Shown piece by piece: positions 1-5,362 of a stretch of DNA of 8,507 nt (within the stretch, counting starts at the first letter, position 1; each line of letters opens with the position of its first letter). A program made the position numbers and the translations under genes. Below the pieces are notes generated by a model. The model made no database searches, was not told the DNA's origin, and was given only the letters and a program-made list of their open reading frames with translations. This DNA is from Euryarchaeota archaeon UBA257 (GTDB lineage: Archaea; Thermoplasmatota; Poseidoniia; Poseidoniales; Thalassarchaeaceae). The stretch is from positions 1-8,507 of the forward strand of contig DAJO01000036.1 in the NCBI GenBank assembly GCA_002498985.1, written 5' to 3'.

Positions 1-218
1 GAAGTTGAAACATAAACATCAGTAGGCATTGAGTTAGAAAATAGTTCAATTAGTTTCTTTGAAGAAGAAATCCTTCTATCAGATGTTATCCATGGGCCCT
101 TCAGCGACTTCCATCGGAATTGATGCCTAGATGATTTATCAATCCAAGATAAATCTATTTCTGTATCTAAGTAGTAGGATGAGAGTTCGTCTTCAGACCA
201 ATCCAGAATACGACTCAT
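1..218 (-). CDS. priS: Probable DNA primase small subunit PriS, N-terminal part (runs off left edge)
   Basis: An open minus-strand frame begins with ATG at 218-216 and runs without a stop to the window edge (72 codons plus 2 bases). The peptide has an early YY pair (residues 15-16), an RHQFRW stretch (31-36), a middle containing WITSDRRISS, and PTDVYVST at the end. In order and spacing this resembles the start of archaeal PriS: an early YY, a REFxF strand, an RH..F/SS segment, a helix, then P..VYxS just before the catalytic region. PriS is the catalytic subunit of archaeal primase and makes primers for DNA replication. Its DxD active-site motif would lie beyond the edge, so the assignment rests on the weakly conserved N-terminus only. 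The frame stays open upstream of the ATG into the end of the neighbouring gene, so a non-ATG start further upstream is possible. The gap to the upstream oxidoreductase gene on the same strand is 37 bp, so co-transcription is possible. Confidence 0.5.
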   Translation of the reverse strand, partial: MSRILDWSEDELSSYYLDTEIDLSWIDKSSRHQFRWKSLKGPWITSDRRISSSKKLIELFSNSMPTDVYVST

Positions 219-255
219 ATTACTAGGGATTAGTATGTAGTCTTTGATTAATCGG

Positions 256-1287
256 TTAAAGTCGTTTGTTAATTAGGGGTGAGACCTCTTTTCCTATCAG
301 ACCTATCGTGTCCATTAACTGATTATGTGAAAGCCCAGCATTGTCTAATTGAAAAGAAAAACGTGATATTCCTCCTAATGCATCACTATGCCTCATTATT
401 TTCTCGGCAACTTCTTCTGGGTCACCAATCACATAAGCGCCAAGAGGTCCTGTTTGTGCATCGAATCTATGCCTAGTAACTGGGGGCCAACCTCTTTCCT
501 TTCCAATTTTGGTGAAAGCCTTCGCATAGCCTGGGAAATAAATATCTCTGGCTTCTTGTGAGTCATTTGCAACAAATCCCAGTGAATGAAGACCAACTTT
601 CAGTTGATTAGGATTATGACCAGCACGTTCACCAGCCTCTCTGTATAGGTCAACTAATGGACGAAATCTGTGAGTTTCTCCGCCAATGACTGCTATCATT
701 AATGGTAAACCGAGTAATCCTGCTCTTACGAATGATTGAGGTGTTCCTCCAACTCCTAACCAAATAGGTAATTTTTCTTGTAGAGGTCTAGGATAAATCT
801 CTTGATTGTGTAACGCGGGTCTAAAACGTCCAGACCAATTAACAGTCTCATTATCTCGTATTGATAATAACAAATCTAATTTCTCAGAAAAGATTTCATC
901 GTATTCATTTAAATTTAATCCGAATAGTGGATAAGATTCGGTAAAGGAACCTCTTCCTACTACCATTTCTGCACGTCCAGAAGATACTAGGTCTAGAGTA
1001 GCAAAATTTTGGAATGCCCTTACAGGGTCTGCCGCACTTAATACGGTAACTGCACTGGTTAATCGTATGTTTTTTGTTCTAGATGCTGCTGCTGATAAGA
1101 TAACTGAATTTGCGGAATCTAAAAATTCTTTACGGTAATGTTCACCTATACCGAAAACATCTAGGCCAACTTTATCAGCATGCTCTATTCTATCAAGTAG
1201 ATCAGAAATTGATTGAGCACTATTTTCAGAGTAACTTTTTCCATTGTCTAGTTGTGCTTCTGCAAAACTATCTATCCCAATCTCCAT
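256..1287 (-). CDS. LLM-class (luciferase-like) flavin-dependent oxidoreductase
   Basis: A 343-residue TIM-barrel oxidoreductase of the bacterial luciferase-like superfamily, probably cytosolic and using FMN or F420; the substrate cannot be read from sequence. It closely resembles the subfamily represented by structure 2I7G (TIGR03858 type). It has MEIGIDSF at the N-terminus, FGIGEHYR (residues 45-52), the core strand and helix from DPVRAFQNFATLDL to GRAEMVVGRGSF (about 87-115), IWLGVGGTPQS (175-185), and IGGE followed by LVDLYREAG (201-219). A longer ATG start at 1305 adds six residues, but family members begin at MEIGI. The TTATAATA box at 1310-1317 is centred about 26 bp from the ATG at 1287, which fits a leaderless start there. 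The very bacterial-like sequence suggests acquisition from bacteria (inference). It lies between cax and the putative primase gene on the same strand. Confidence 0.9.
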   Translation of the reverse strand: MEIGIDSFAEAQLDNGKSYSENSAQSISDLLDRIEHADKVGLDVFGIGEHYRKEFLDSANSVILSAAASRTKNIRLTSAVTVLSAADPVRAFQNFATLDLVSSGRAEMVVGRGSFTESYPLFGLNLNEYDEIFSEKLDLLLSIRDNETVNWSGRFRPALHNQEIYPRPLQEKLPIWLGVGGTPQSFVRAGLLGLPLMIAVIGGETHRFRPLVDLYREAGERAGHNPNQLKVGLHSLGFVANDSQEARDIYFPGYAKAFTKIGKERGWPPVTRHRFDAQTGPLGAYVIGDPEEVAEKIMRHSDALGGISRFSFQLDNAGLSHNQLMDTIGLIGKEVSPLINKRL

Positions 1288-1309
1288 AAATATCTCATGG
1301 TGCATTCAC

Positions 1310-1317
1310 TATTATAA
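1310..1317 (-). promoter_or_regulatory. TATA box of the LLM oxidoreductase gene
   Basis: On the minus strand this reads TTATAATA. Its centre is about 26 bp upstream of the A of the ATG at 1287, the usual distance from an archaeal TATA box to the transcription start. The transcript would then begin at or next to that ATG. This supports the inner start over the one at 1305. Confidence 0.55.
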
Positions 1318-1320
1318 CTA

Positions 1321-1342
1321 GTAGTTTCAAATCTTAAACTAC
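1321..1342. repeat. 7-bp inverted repeat between cax stop and oxidoreductase TATA box
   Basis: GTAGTTT at 1321-1327 and AAACTAC at 1336-1342 are perfect reverse complements separated by 8 bases. The pair abuts the upstream side of the oxidoreductase TATA box and starts 7 bp after the cax stop. It could be a dimeric-repressor operator for the oxidoreductase or a hairpin at the 3' end of the cax transcript. The arms are AT-rich, so either role is only possible. Confidence 0.4.
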
Positions 1343-1349
1343 AAAATCA

Positions 1350-2477
1350 TCAGGGATGGAAAAAGAAGGCTAGCCCAAGAACTGCATATGTTGACAGCAG
1401 CATAAGTCCTTCTAACCAATTTGATTTTCCATCTGCTGCTATTAGATTAGCAATTGAAACTGCAAGGAATACTGCAATTGTTTCAAGAATTCCAAACTCA
1501 AAAGTTAATGGAACGCCCCACAGCCAAGCAACCATTATCATCAAAGGCGCTACAAATACTGCGATTTGAGTAGATGAACCGATAGAAATTGCAAACGATA
1601 AATCCATCTTATTTTTTGCAGCTACTGATACTGCTGTGAAATGTTCTGCCGCATTACCAAATAGGGGTAGGAGTATAACTCCAATGAAAATATATGGAAG
1701 ATGATATTGCTCGGCTGCTGATTCAACAGAATGAACTAATACTTCTGCCATCCATGATACTAATATTGTTGCTAAAACTAGTAGAATTATAGCATCTTTT
1801 TGGTCCATCTGTGGTTCTTCATGATGAACATTATCTGTTGCAAACAAATGGGAATGGGTCTTCAATTGAAATAAAAGAAATAGTCCATATATTACCAATA
1901 GTATTATTGCAGCCGCATGAGATAATTTTTCAACACCTTCATCACCTGCTGTTCCGTCTACAGTGAAATTAAATACTGTAGGGATTATCAAGACGATTAC
2001 TGCAAGTAATAATAGTGAACTATTAGAACTCACTTGTGTTTCAGAAAATTTCTGCTCAGAATGATGCACCCCCCCCCAAACAAATGCTAGACCCATAACC
2101 AGCAATAAATTACCAAGAATACTACCGATAAGACTTGCCTGAACAAGATGAATCATATTTTCTGCTGTTTCAGGGTCGGTTGTGGTAGATGCTGCATATA
2201 GTGCGAATAAAGCAAGTATCATTTCTGCCGCATTACCAAAAGTTGCATTTAGCAAGCCTCCGACTGATTCGGAAGTTCTCAAAGCAATCTCTTCTGTAGC
2301 TTTACCCATTAGGAATGCTAGTGGCATTATTGCAATCATTGAAGTTATGAAGGAGATATTTGGGTCATGAGCGATATAATTGAAATAAACAGTCAAGGGA
2401 ACTGCAACTAACAAAATATTCAGTTTACTTTCTCTGGGATCGAAGGCTTTGGCAATGCTCGTAATGTTAACCATCAT
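1350..2477 (-). CDS. cax: Calcium/proton exchanger, CaxA family
   Basis: A 375-residue polytopic membrane protein of the Ca2+:cation antiporter superfamily that exports Ca2+ from the cytoplasm in exchange for protons. Both signature alpha-repeats are intact. The first is GGLLNATFGNAAEMI (about residues 73-87) and the second is LFGNAAEHF (272-280), continuing to AAKNKMDLSFAISIGSS (286-302). The Glu in each GNAAE (85 and 278) corresponds to the ion-binding acidic pair of Cax proteins. About eleven hydrophobic segments are visible, with a hydrophilic acidic/His-rich loop in the middle (around residues 207-227) where the family has its acidic linker. The ATG at 2477 is chosen from two tandem ATGs (2477 and 2474). 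A longer reading to 2504 would need TTG and has no support. No clear Shine-Dalgarno sequence or TATA box precedes it. It is transcribed divergently from the kinase gene. Confidence 0.93.
   Translation of the reverse strand: MMVNITSIAKAFDPRESKLNILLVAVPLTVYFNYIAHDPNISFITSMIAIMPLAFLMGKATEEIALRTSESVGGLLNATFGNAAEMILALFALYAASTTTDPETAENMIHLVQASLIGSILGNLLLVMGLAFVWGGVHHSEQKFSETQVSSNSSLLLLAVIVLIIPTVFNFTVDGTAGDEGVEKLSHAAAIILLVIYGLFLLFQLKTHSHLFATDNVHHEEPQMDQKDAIILLVLATILVSWMAEVLVHSVESAAEQYHLPYIFIGVILLPLFGNAAEHFTAVSVAAKNKMDLSFAISIGSSTQIAVFVAPLMIMVAWLWGVPLTFEFGILETIAVFLAVSIANLIAADGKSNWLEGLMLLSTYAVLGLAFFFHP
2069..2077. repeat. Nine-C homopolymer inside cax
   Basis: Nine consecutive C (G on the coding strand) encode the end of a VWGG stretch after the third or fourth membrane segment of Cax. 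A one-base slip would frameshift the exchanger after about 40% of its length. It could be a contingency tract or a sequencing-error hotspot; the frame is intact here. Confidence 0.9.
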
Positions 2478-2556
2478 ACCCTGCGAGAGAACCAATGAAG
2501 TCAATGTTACGCCTGCAAAAGGGAGGATTCATTCGTTATACCAACTCCCAACAAAT
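2478..2556. promoter_or_regulatory. Divergent intergenic region, cax / AK6-like kinase
   Basis: This 79-bp gap must hold the promoters of both divergent genes. The only TATA-like string is GTTATAC at 2535-2541, whose TTATA core reads in both directions. It is only about 19 bp from the kinase ATG, closer than the usual 25-27 bp for leaderless transcription, and about 60 bp from the cax ATG. No strong Shine-Dalgarno sequence is seen for either gene, so the exact promoters cannot be fixed. Confidence 0.4.
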
Positions 2557-3099
2557 ATGCGAGAAGGATGTAGGGTTGCACTAAGTGGCACTCCAGGAAC
2601 TGGAAAAACTACAATTTCTCGTCTTCTTCAGGGCGAAGGTTTCGATGTATTATCTTTGGAAAAAATAGCAGATGAACATAATTGTTTAGGCGAGTTAGAT
2701 GCCTCGGATGATTCTAAACCAATAGATATAGAATTATTAATTTCAATACTGAGAAATGCTTGGGATATTATGCCTGAAAATATTACTATTATAGATGGAC
2801 ATCTTTCTCATTTATTACCATGTGATCATACCATAATCCTACGTTGTAAACCAGATGTATTAGAAAATAGACTCGTAAAAAGAGGTTATGCAAAAGGGAA
2901 AATTCAAGGTAATGTAGAGTGGGAGTTAATCGGAAGCGCTTGGAATGATAATGAAGATAGAGATGGTTGGTTAGAATTGGATACGACGGAACTAACTGAA
3001 AATGAACTTAAAGAGCGTATCATAAAATGGATAGCAGATGACTTCAAACCAAATGCTAGTGACACAGATATAGATTGGATAGCGTCAATGGAGGAATAA
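2557..3099 (+). CDS. AK6/Fap7-like adenylate kinase family protein
   Basis: A 180-residue P-loop kinase of the AK6 (Fap7/hCINAP) family, whose archaeal members are usually annotated as putative adenylate kinase. Walker A is GTPGTGKT (residues 11-18). DGHLSHLLP follows at 80-88, then IILRCKPDVLENRLVKRGY (93-111) leading into the lid, all characteristic of this family rather than of classical Adk. Family members convert ATP+AMP to 2 ADP, and the yeast and archaeal homologues act with uS11 in small-subunit maturation (family knowledge). The open frame extends upstream to 2449, but that part overlaps cax and has no family similarity. The ATG at 2557 gives the typical length and begins a few residues before the first strand. 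It is followed after 1 bp by the phosphatidyltransferase gene, so the two are almost certainly one operon. Confidence 0.88.
   Translation: MREGCRVALSGTPGTGKTTISRLLQGEGFDVLSLEKIADEHNCLGELDASDDSKPIDIELLISILRNAWDIMPENITIIDGHLSHLLPCDHTIILRCKPDVLENRLVKRGYAKGKIQGNVEWELIGSAWNDNEDRDGWLELDTTELTENELKERIIKWIADDFKPNASDTDIDWIASMEE
3090..3094 (+). promoter_or_regulatory. Ribosome-binding site of the phosphatidyltransferase gene
   Basis: GGAGG lies six bases before the ATG at 3101, inside the last codons of the kinase gene. It fixes the phosphatidyltransferase start and supports translation from a shared mRNA. Confidence 0.75.
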
Positions 3100-3100
3100 T

Positions 3101-3781
3101 ATGTTAGAAAAAATGAGGGACACATGGACAAAAGCAATACAACCAATAGTGCTTAAATTAGGAGATTTAGATCCTTCAGTATTAACTTGGACTTCTCTAT
3201 TAGTTTCAGTAGCTGGATTTTACATGTTAGCAATTGCAGAAATGGATACTAATGGTTCATTGATGATAATGCTGGCAGTAATATTAGTGTTAGTTGCTGG
3301 CGTATTAGATGCACTGGACGGAGCACTAGCAAGACATCAAGGCACAGATGGACCTTATGGGGACTTTTTAGATCATACAATTGATAGAATTGTGGATGTT
3401 GGATTGCTAGTTGCAATAGGAATGAATGCTGCTTTTGTAAGTAACATGAGTGCAGGCCTTGCAGCCGGATTACTCACACTACTGGGTTCATACATGGGAA
3501 CACAGGCTCAATCTGTTGGATTAGATAGAATATATGGAGGATTTTCTAGAGCCGACCGTATGATTATCACTCTTCTTGGGCTACTGATTGCTGCTATGCA
3601 AGCCTATACCGGTAGTACTGGAATTGACTTGGTTAGTTACCATGAATATTTCGAATATATTTTGCTAGGGAATGAAGAACTAAATGGAATGACTGGAGCG
3701 TTGGCTATCTCTGCTTGGGGTGGAATTTATACATTTATTGTACGCTTTAGTAGTACAAGAAGTCAGTTGATAGAATTATGA
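3101..3781 (+). CDS. CDP-alcohol phosphatidyltransferase (probable archaetidylinositol-phosphate synthase type)
   Basis: A 226-residue integral membrane enzyme that transfers a polar head group onto a CDP-activated ether lipid. The complete family signature D-x2-D-G-x2-A-R-x8-G-x3-D-x3-D is present: D70, D73, G74, A77, R78, G87, D91, D95. These Asp residues bind the catalytic metals. About six hydrophobic segments are visible, including residues 30-47, 54-71, 97-112, 116-132 and 153-168. Archaeal members of this size are commonly archaetidylinositol-phosphate or archaetidylglycerol-phosphate synthases; the head-group acceptor cannot be read from the motif. The start at 3101 is set by a GGAGG six bases upstream and lies 1 bp after the kinase stop. 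The family is certain, the substrate is not. Confidence 0.88.
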   Translation: MLEKMRDTWTKAIQPIVLKLGDLDPSVLTWTSLLVSVAGFYMLAIAEMDTNGSLMIMLAVILVLVAGVLDALDGALARHQGTDGPYGDFLDHTIDRIVDVGLLVAIGMNAAFVSNMSAGLAAGLLTLLGSYMGTQAQSVGLDRIYGGFSRADRMIITLLGLLIAAMQAYTGSTGIDLVSYHEYFEYILLGNEELNGMTGALAISAWGGIYTFIVRFSSTRSQLIEL

Positions 3782-3869
3782 TTCGTAGTTTGCATTATCT
3801 AACGAAACCGTAACTATACTCATTATAGTAAGGGTAATGGTTATCCTCTGTACAATCCGCCTAAGCCTC

Positions 3870-4988
3870 GTGAAGAGTATCATCGACCGTGTATTGGAAC
3901 TTCAAGAAGATGAAGGAATACCATCTGCACCAATAGATACAGAGAGTGATTCTGAGCTTGTACAGTTACTATCATCTTTACAACCAAGGATACGAGTTTT
4001 TGGCTGTGGAGGTTGTGGCTCTAATACAGTTGCAAGATTAGAACAAGAAGGATTATTCGACGATACTTATGTTAGAGGTATGGCAATCAATACAGATGCC
4101 CAGCATCTGCTTAGAGTAGGGGTAGAGAATAAAGTTCTGATTGGAAGGACTGCTCGCGGTAGAGGAGCGGGGGGAGACCCTGAAAAAGGAGAGCAGGCAG
4201 CATATGAGTCTGAGATTTCTCTAAAAAAAGAAGTTGATGATTGTGATTTAGCATTCATCACAGCAGGTCTAGGAGGAGGTACAGGCACTGGTTCAGCTCA
4301 TGTAGTTGCAAGATTAGCAAAAACTGCTGGTGCACTAACTATAGCGGTCGTATCTTATCCATTTCTTTCTGAGGGTGCTCTAAGGAGACAAAATGCAGAA
4401 TGGGGTCTTGAAAGATTAAGAGAAGTTTGCGATACTGTTGTAGTGTTACCAAATGAAAGACTATTAGAAGTTGAAGGAGTAAGAGATTTACCTCTTGATG
4501 CGGCATTTAGAGTTGCTGATGAGTTACTGATGAGATCAATTTCTGGAGTTTCTGAAATGATTGCAAAGGAAGGTATCGTAAATCTTGATTTCCAAGATTT
4601 ACGCTCTGTAATGGAAAATGGAGGAGGGGTTGCTATGATTGGATTGGGAGAAGCCAATGGATCTAATCGTGCAGAAGAAGCAACAGAAGAAGCGCTACAT
4701 TCTCCATTGTTAGATATTGATATCTCTGACGCTAGGGGTGCGCTAATCAACGTAGTTGGGGGCCCCGGACTATCTTTAGGAGACACTGAAAAATGTGCTA
4801 AGATTATACGTGATAGAATAAATCCTTATGCGAGGATAATTCTAGGCGCTACCACAGATCAAGAAATGGGCGATGAAATACGTGTACTGCTTGTATTAAC
4901 TGGAGTGAAATCTGAACAAATTCATGGTGCTGCTTTGCATACGCAGATGCGTAATTTAAAAACAAGAACTGTGGAATTTATTAACTGA
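3870..4988 (+). CDS. ftsZ: Cell division GTPase FtsZ
   Basis: A tubulin-like GTPase that polymerises into the cytokinetic ring. From GTG at 3870 it is 372 residues. The first nucleotide-binding loop GCGGCGSN is at about 45-52, NTDAQ at 74-78, GAGGDPE at 99-105, and the tubulin signature GGGTGTGS at 135-142. The T7 synergy loop NLDFQD at 238-243 keeps both Asp residues that complete the active site of the next subunit. The C-terminus ends soon after the core. An ATG at 3837 adds eleven hydrophobic residues unlike FtsZ N-termini; starting at GTG gives MKSIIDRVLE, typical of archaeal FtsZ. Neither start has a good Shine-Dalgarno sequence, so the start is tentative. Its place before secE-spt5-rpl11 matches the euryarchaeal ftsZ1 neighbourhood, so FtsZ1 is the likely paralogue (inference from synteny). 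Confidence 0.95.
   Translation: MKSIIDRVLELQEDEGIPSAPIDTESDSELVQLLSSLQPRIRVFGCGGCGSNTVARLEQEGLFDDTYVRGMAINTDAQHLLRVGVENKVLIGRTARGRGAGGDPEKGEQAAYESEISLKKEVDDCDLAFITAGLGGGTGTGSAHVVARLAKTAGALTIAVVSYPFLSEGALRRQNAEWGLERLREVCDTVVVLPNERLLEVEGVRDLPLDAAFRVADELLMRSISGVSEMIAKEGIVNLDFQDLRSVMENGGGVAMIGLGEANGSNRAEEATEEALHSPLLDIDISDARGALINVVGGPGLSLGDTEKCAKIIRDRINPYARIILGATTDQEMGDEIRVLLVLTGVKSEQIHGAALHTQMRNLKTRTVEFIN
4577..4603 (+). repeat. Perfect 11-bp inverted repeat inside ftsZ (T7-loop codons)
   Basis: CGTAAATCTTG at 4577-4587 and CAAGATTTACG at 4593-4603 are exact reverse complements around a 5-base loop. The mRNA would form an 11-bp hairpin exactly over the codons of the catalytic T7 loop. It may be chance or may have a role in mRNA folding or decay. 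Confidence 0.85.
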
Positions 4989-5036
4989 TATTACCCGAAC
5001 TTGTCTAAGATAAATTCCAATGGGTCTCCCGACGTG

Positions 5037-5044
5037 CTTAAATG
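5037..5044 (+). promoter_or_regulatory. Putative TATA box of the secE-spt5-ribosomal protein operon
   Basis: CTTAAATG is the best TATA-like string in the 94-bp ftsZ-secE gap. A start site about 26 bp downstream (near 5067) would leave a leader of about 16 nt containing the Shine-Dalgarno sequence at 5071-5076. No BRE is obvious, so confidence is limited. Confidence 0.4.
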
Positions 5045-5045
5045 A

Positions 5046-5057
5046 GGTCGGTCGGTC
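5046..5057 (+). repeat. Triple GGTC tandem repeat upstream of secE
   Basis: GGTC occurs three times in tandem, followed by GCCGAGGCG: a GC-rich block in an AT-rich genome, just after the putative TATA box. The upstream CCGAC (5029-5033) could pair with GTCGG (5047-5051). A related AGGTCGGCGAG string occurs in the uL11 leader at 6280-6290. Confidence 0.5.
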
Positions 5058-5070
5058 GCCGAGGCGCTTC

Positions 5071-5076
5071 TGAGGG
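5071..5076 (+). promoter_or_regulatory. Ribosome-binding site of secE
   Basis: TGAGGG is followed after six bases by the ATG at 5083, a good Shine-Dalgarno match that fixes the secE start. Confidence 0.6.
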
Positions 5077-5082
5077 AAAGTC

Positions 5083-5346
5083 ATGGCTGTAGAGAACTCA
5101 AACTTTGGTGTAGTCGAGGAGAAAGTCCAAGACTGGCAAGATGAGATTGAGAGCCGTGTACGTAGTCTTCAAACAGGTTCTTATGCAAGAATTCTTAAGA
5201 TGGCTAGAAAACCTTCCAAAGAAGAATTTCGTCAAACAGTAATCGTTTGCGGGATTGGAATGTTTGTGCTTGGAGGAATTGGATTTGTCATGCTATATCT
5301 GATGGACAATCTCCTGCCTTCATTCTTTGATTGGTTAACGAAGTAA
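5083..5346 (+). CDS. secE: Preprotein translocase subunit SecE / Sec61 gamma
   Basis: An 87-residue single-span subunit of the SecYEG (Sec61) channel that clamps SecY in the membrane. The family signature is clear: YARILKMARKPSKEEF (about 34-49), the amphipathic helix lying on the cytoplasmic face, followed by one hydrophobic span at about 50-75. The roughly 30-residue, charged, helix-prone N-terminal extension makes it longer than the usual 55-65 residues of archaeal homologues. Its start is fixed by a Shine-Dalgarno sequence six bases upstream. It is first in the block with spt5, whose ATG follows 16 bp after the stop; this order is conserved in euryarchaea. Confidence 0.92.
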   Translation: MAVENSNFGVVEEKVQDWQDEIESRVRSLQTGSYARILKMARKPSKEEFRQTVIVCGIGMFVLGGIGFVMLYLMDNLLPSFFDWLTK

Positions 5347-5362
5347 ATTGAAAGTGGTTTTT

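Noticed and set aside
279..476. Plus-strand open frame inside the oxidoreductase gene
   Set aside because: Shadow frame opposite a well-supported coding gene, with no domain features.
2449..2556. N-terminal extension of the AK6-like kinase overlapping cax
   Set aside because: Not family-like; it would overlap the divergent gene, and the ATG at 2557 gives normal length.
4759..4768. GGGGGCCCC palindrome in ftsZ
   Set aside because: Short and explained by Gly-Gly-Pro-Gly codons.
4067..4786. Long antisense open frames opposite ftsZ
   Set aside because: No recognisable protein features or start signals; shadows of the ftsZ codon pattern.
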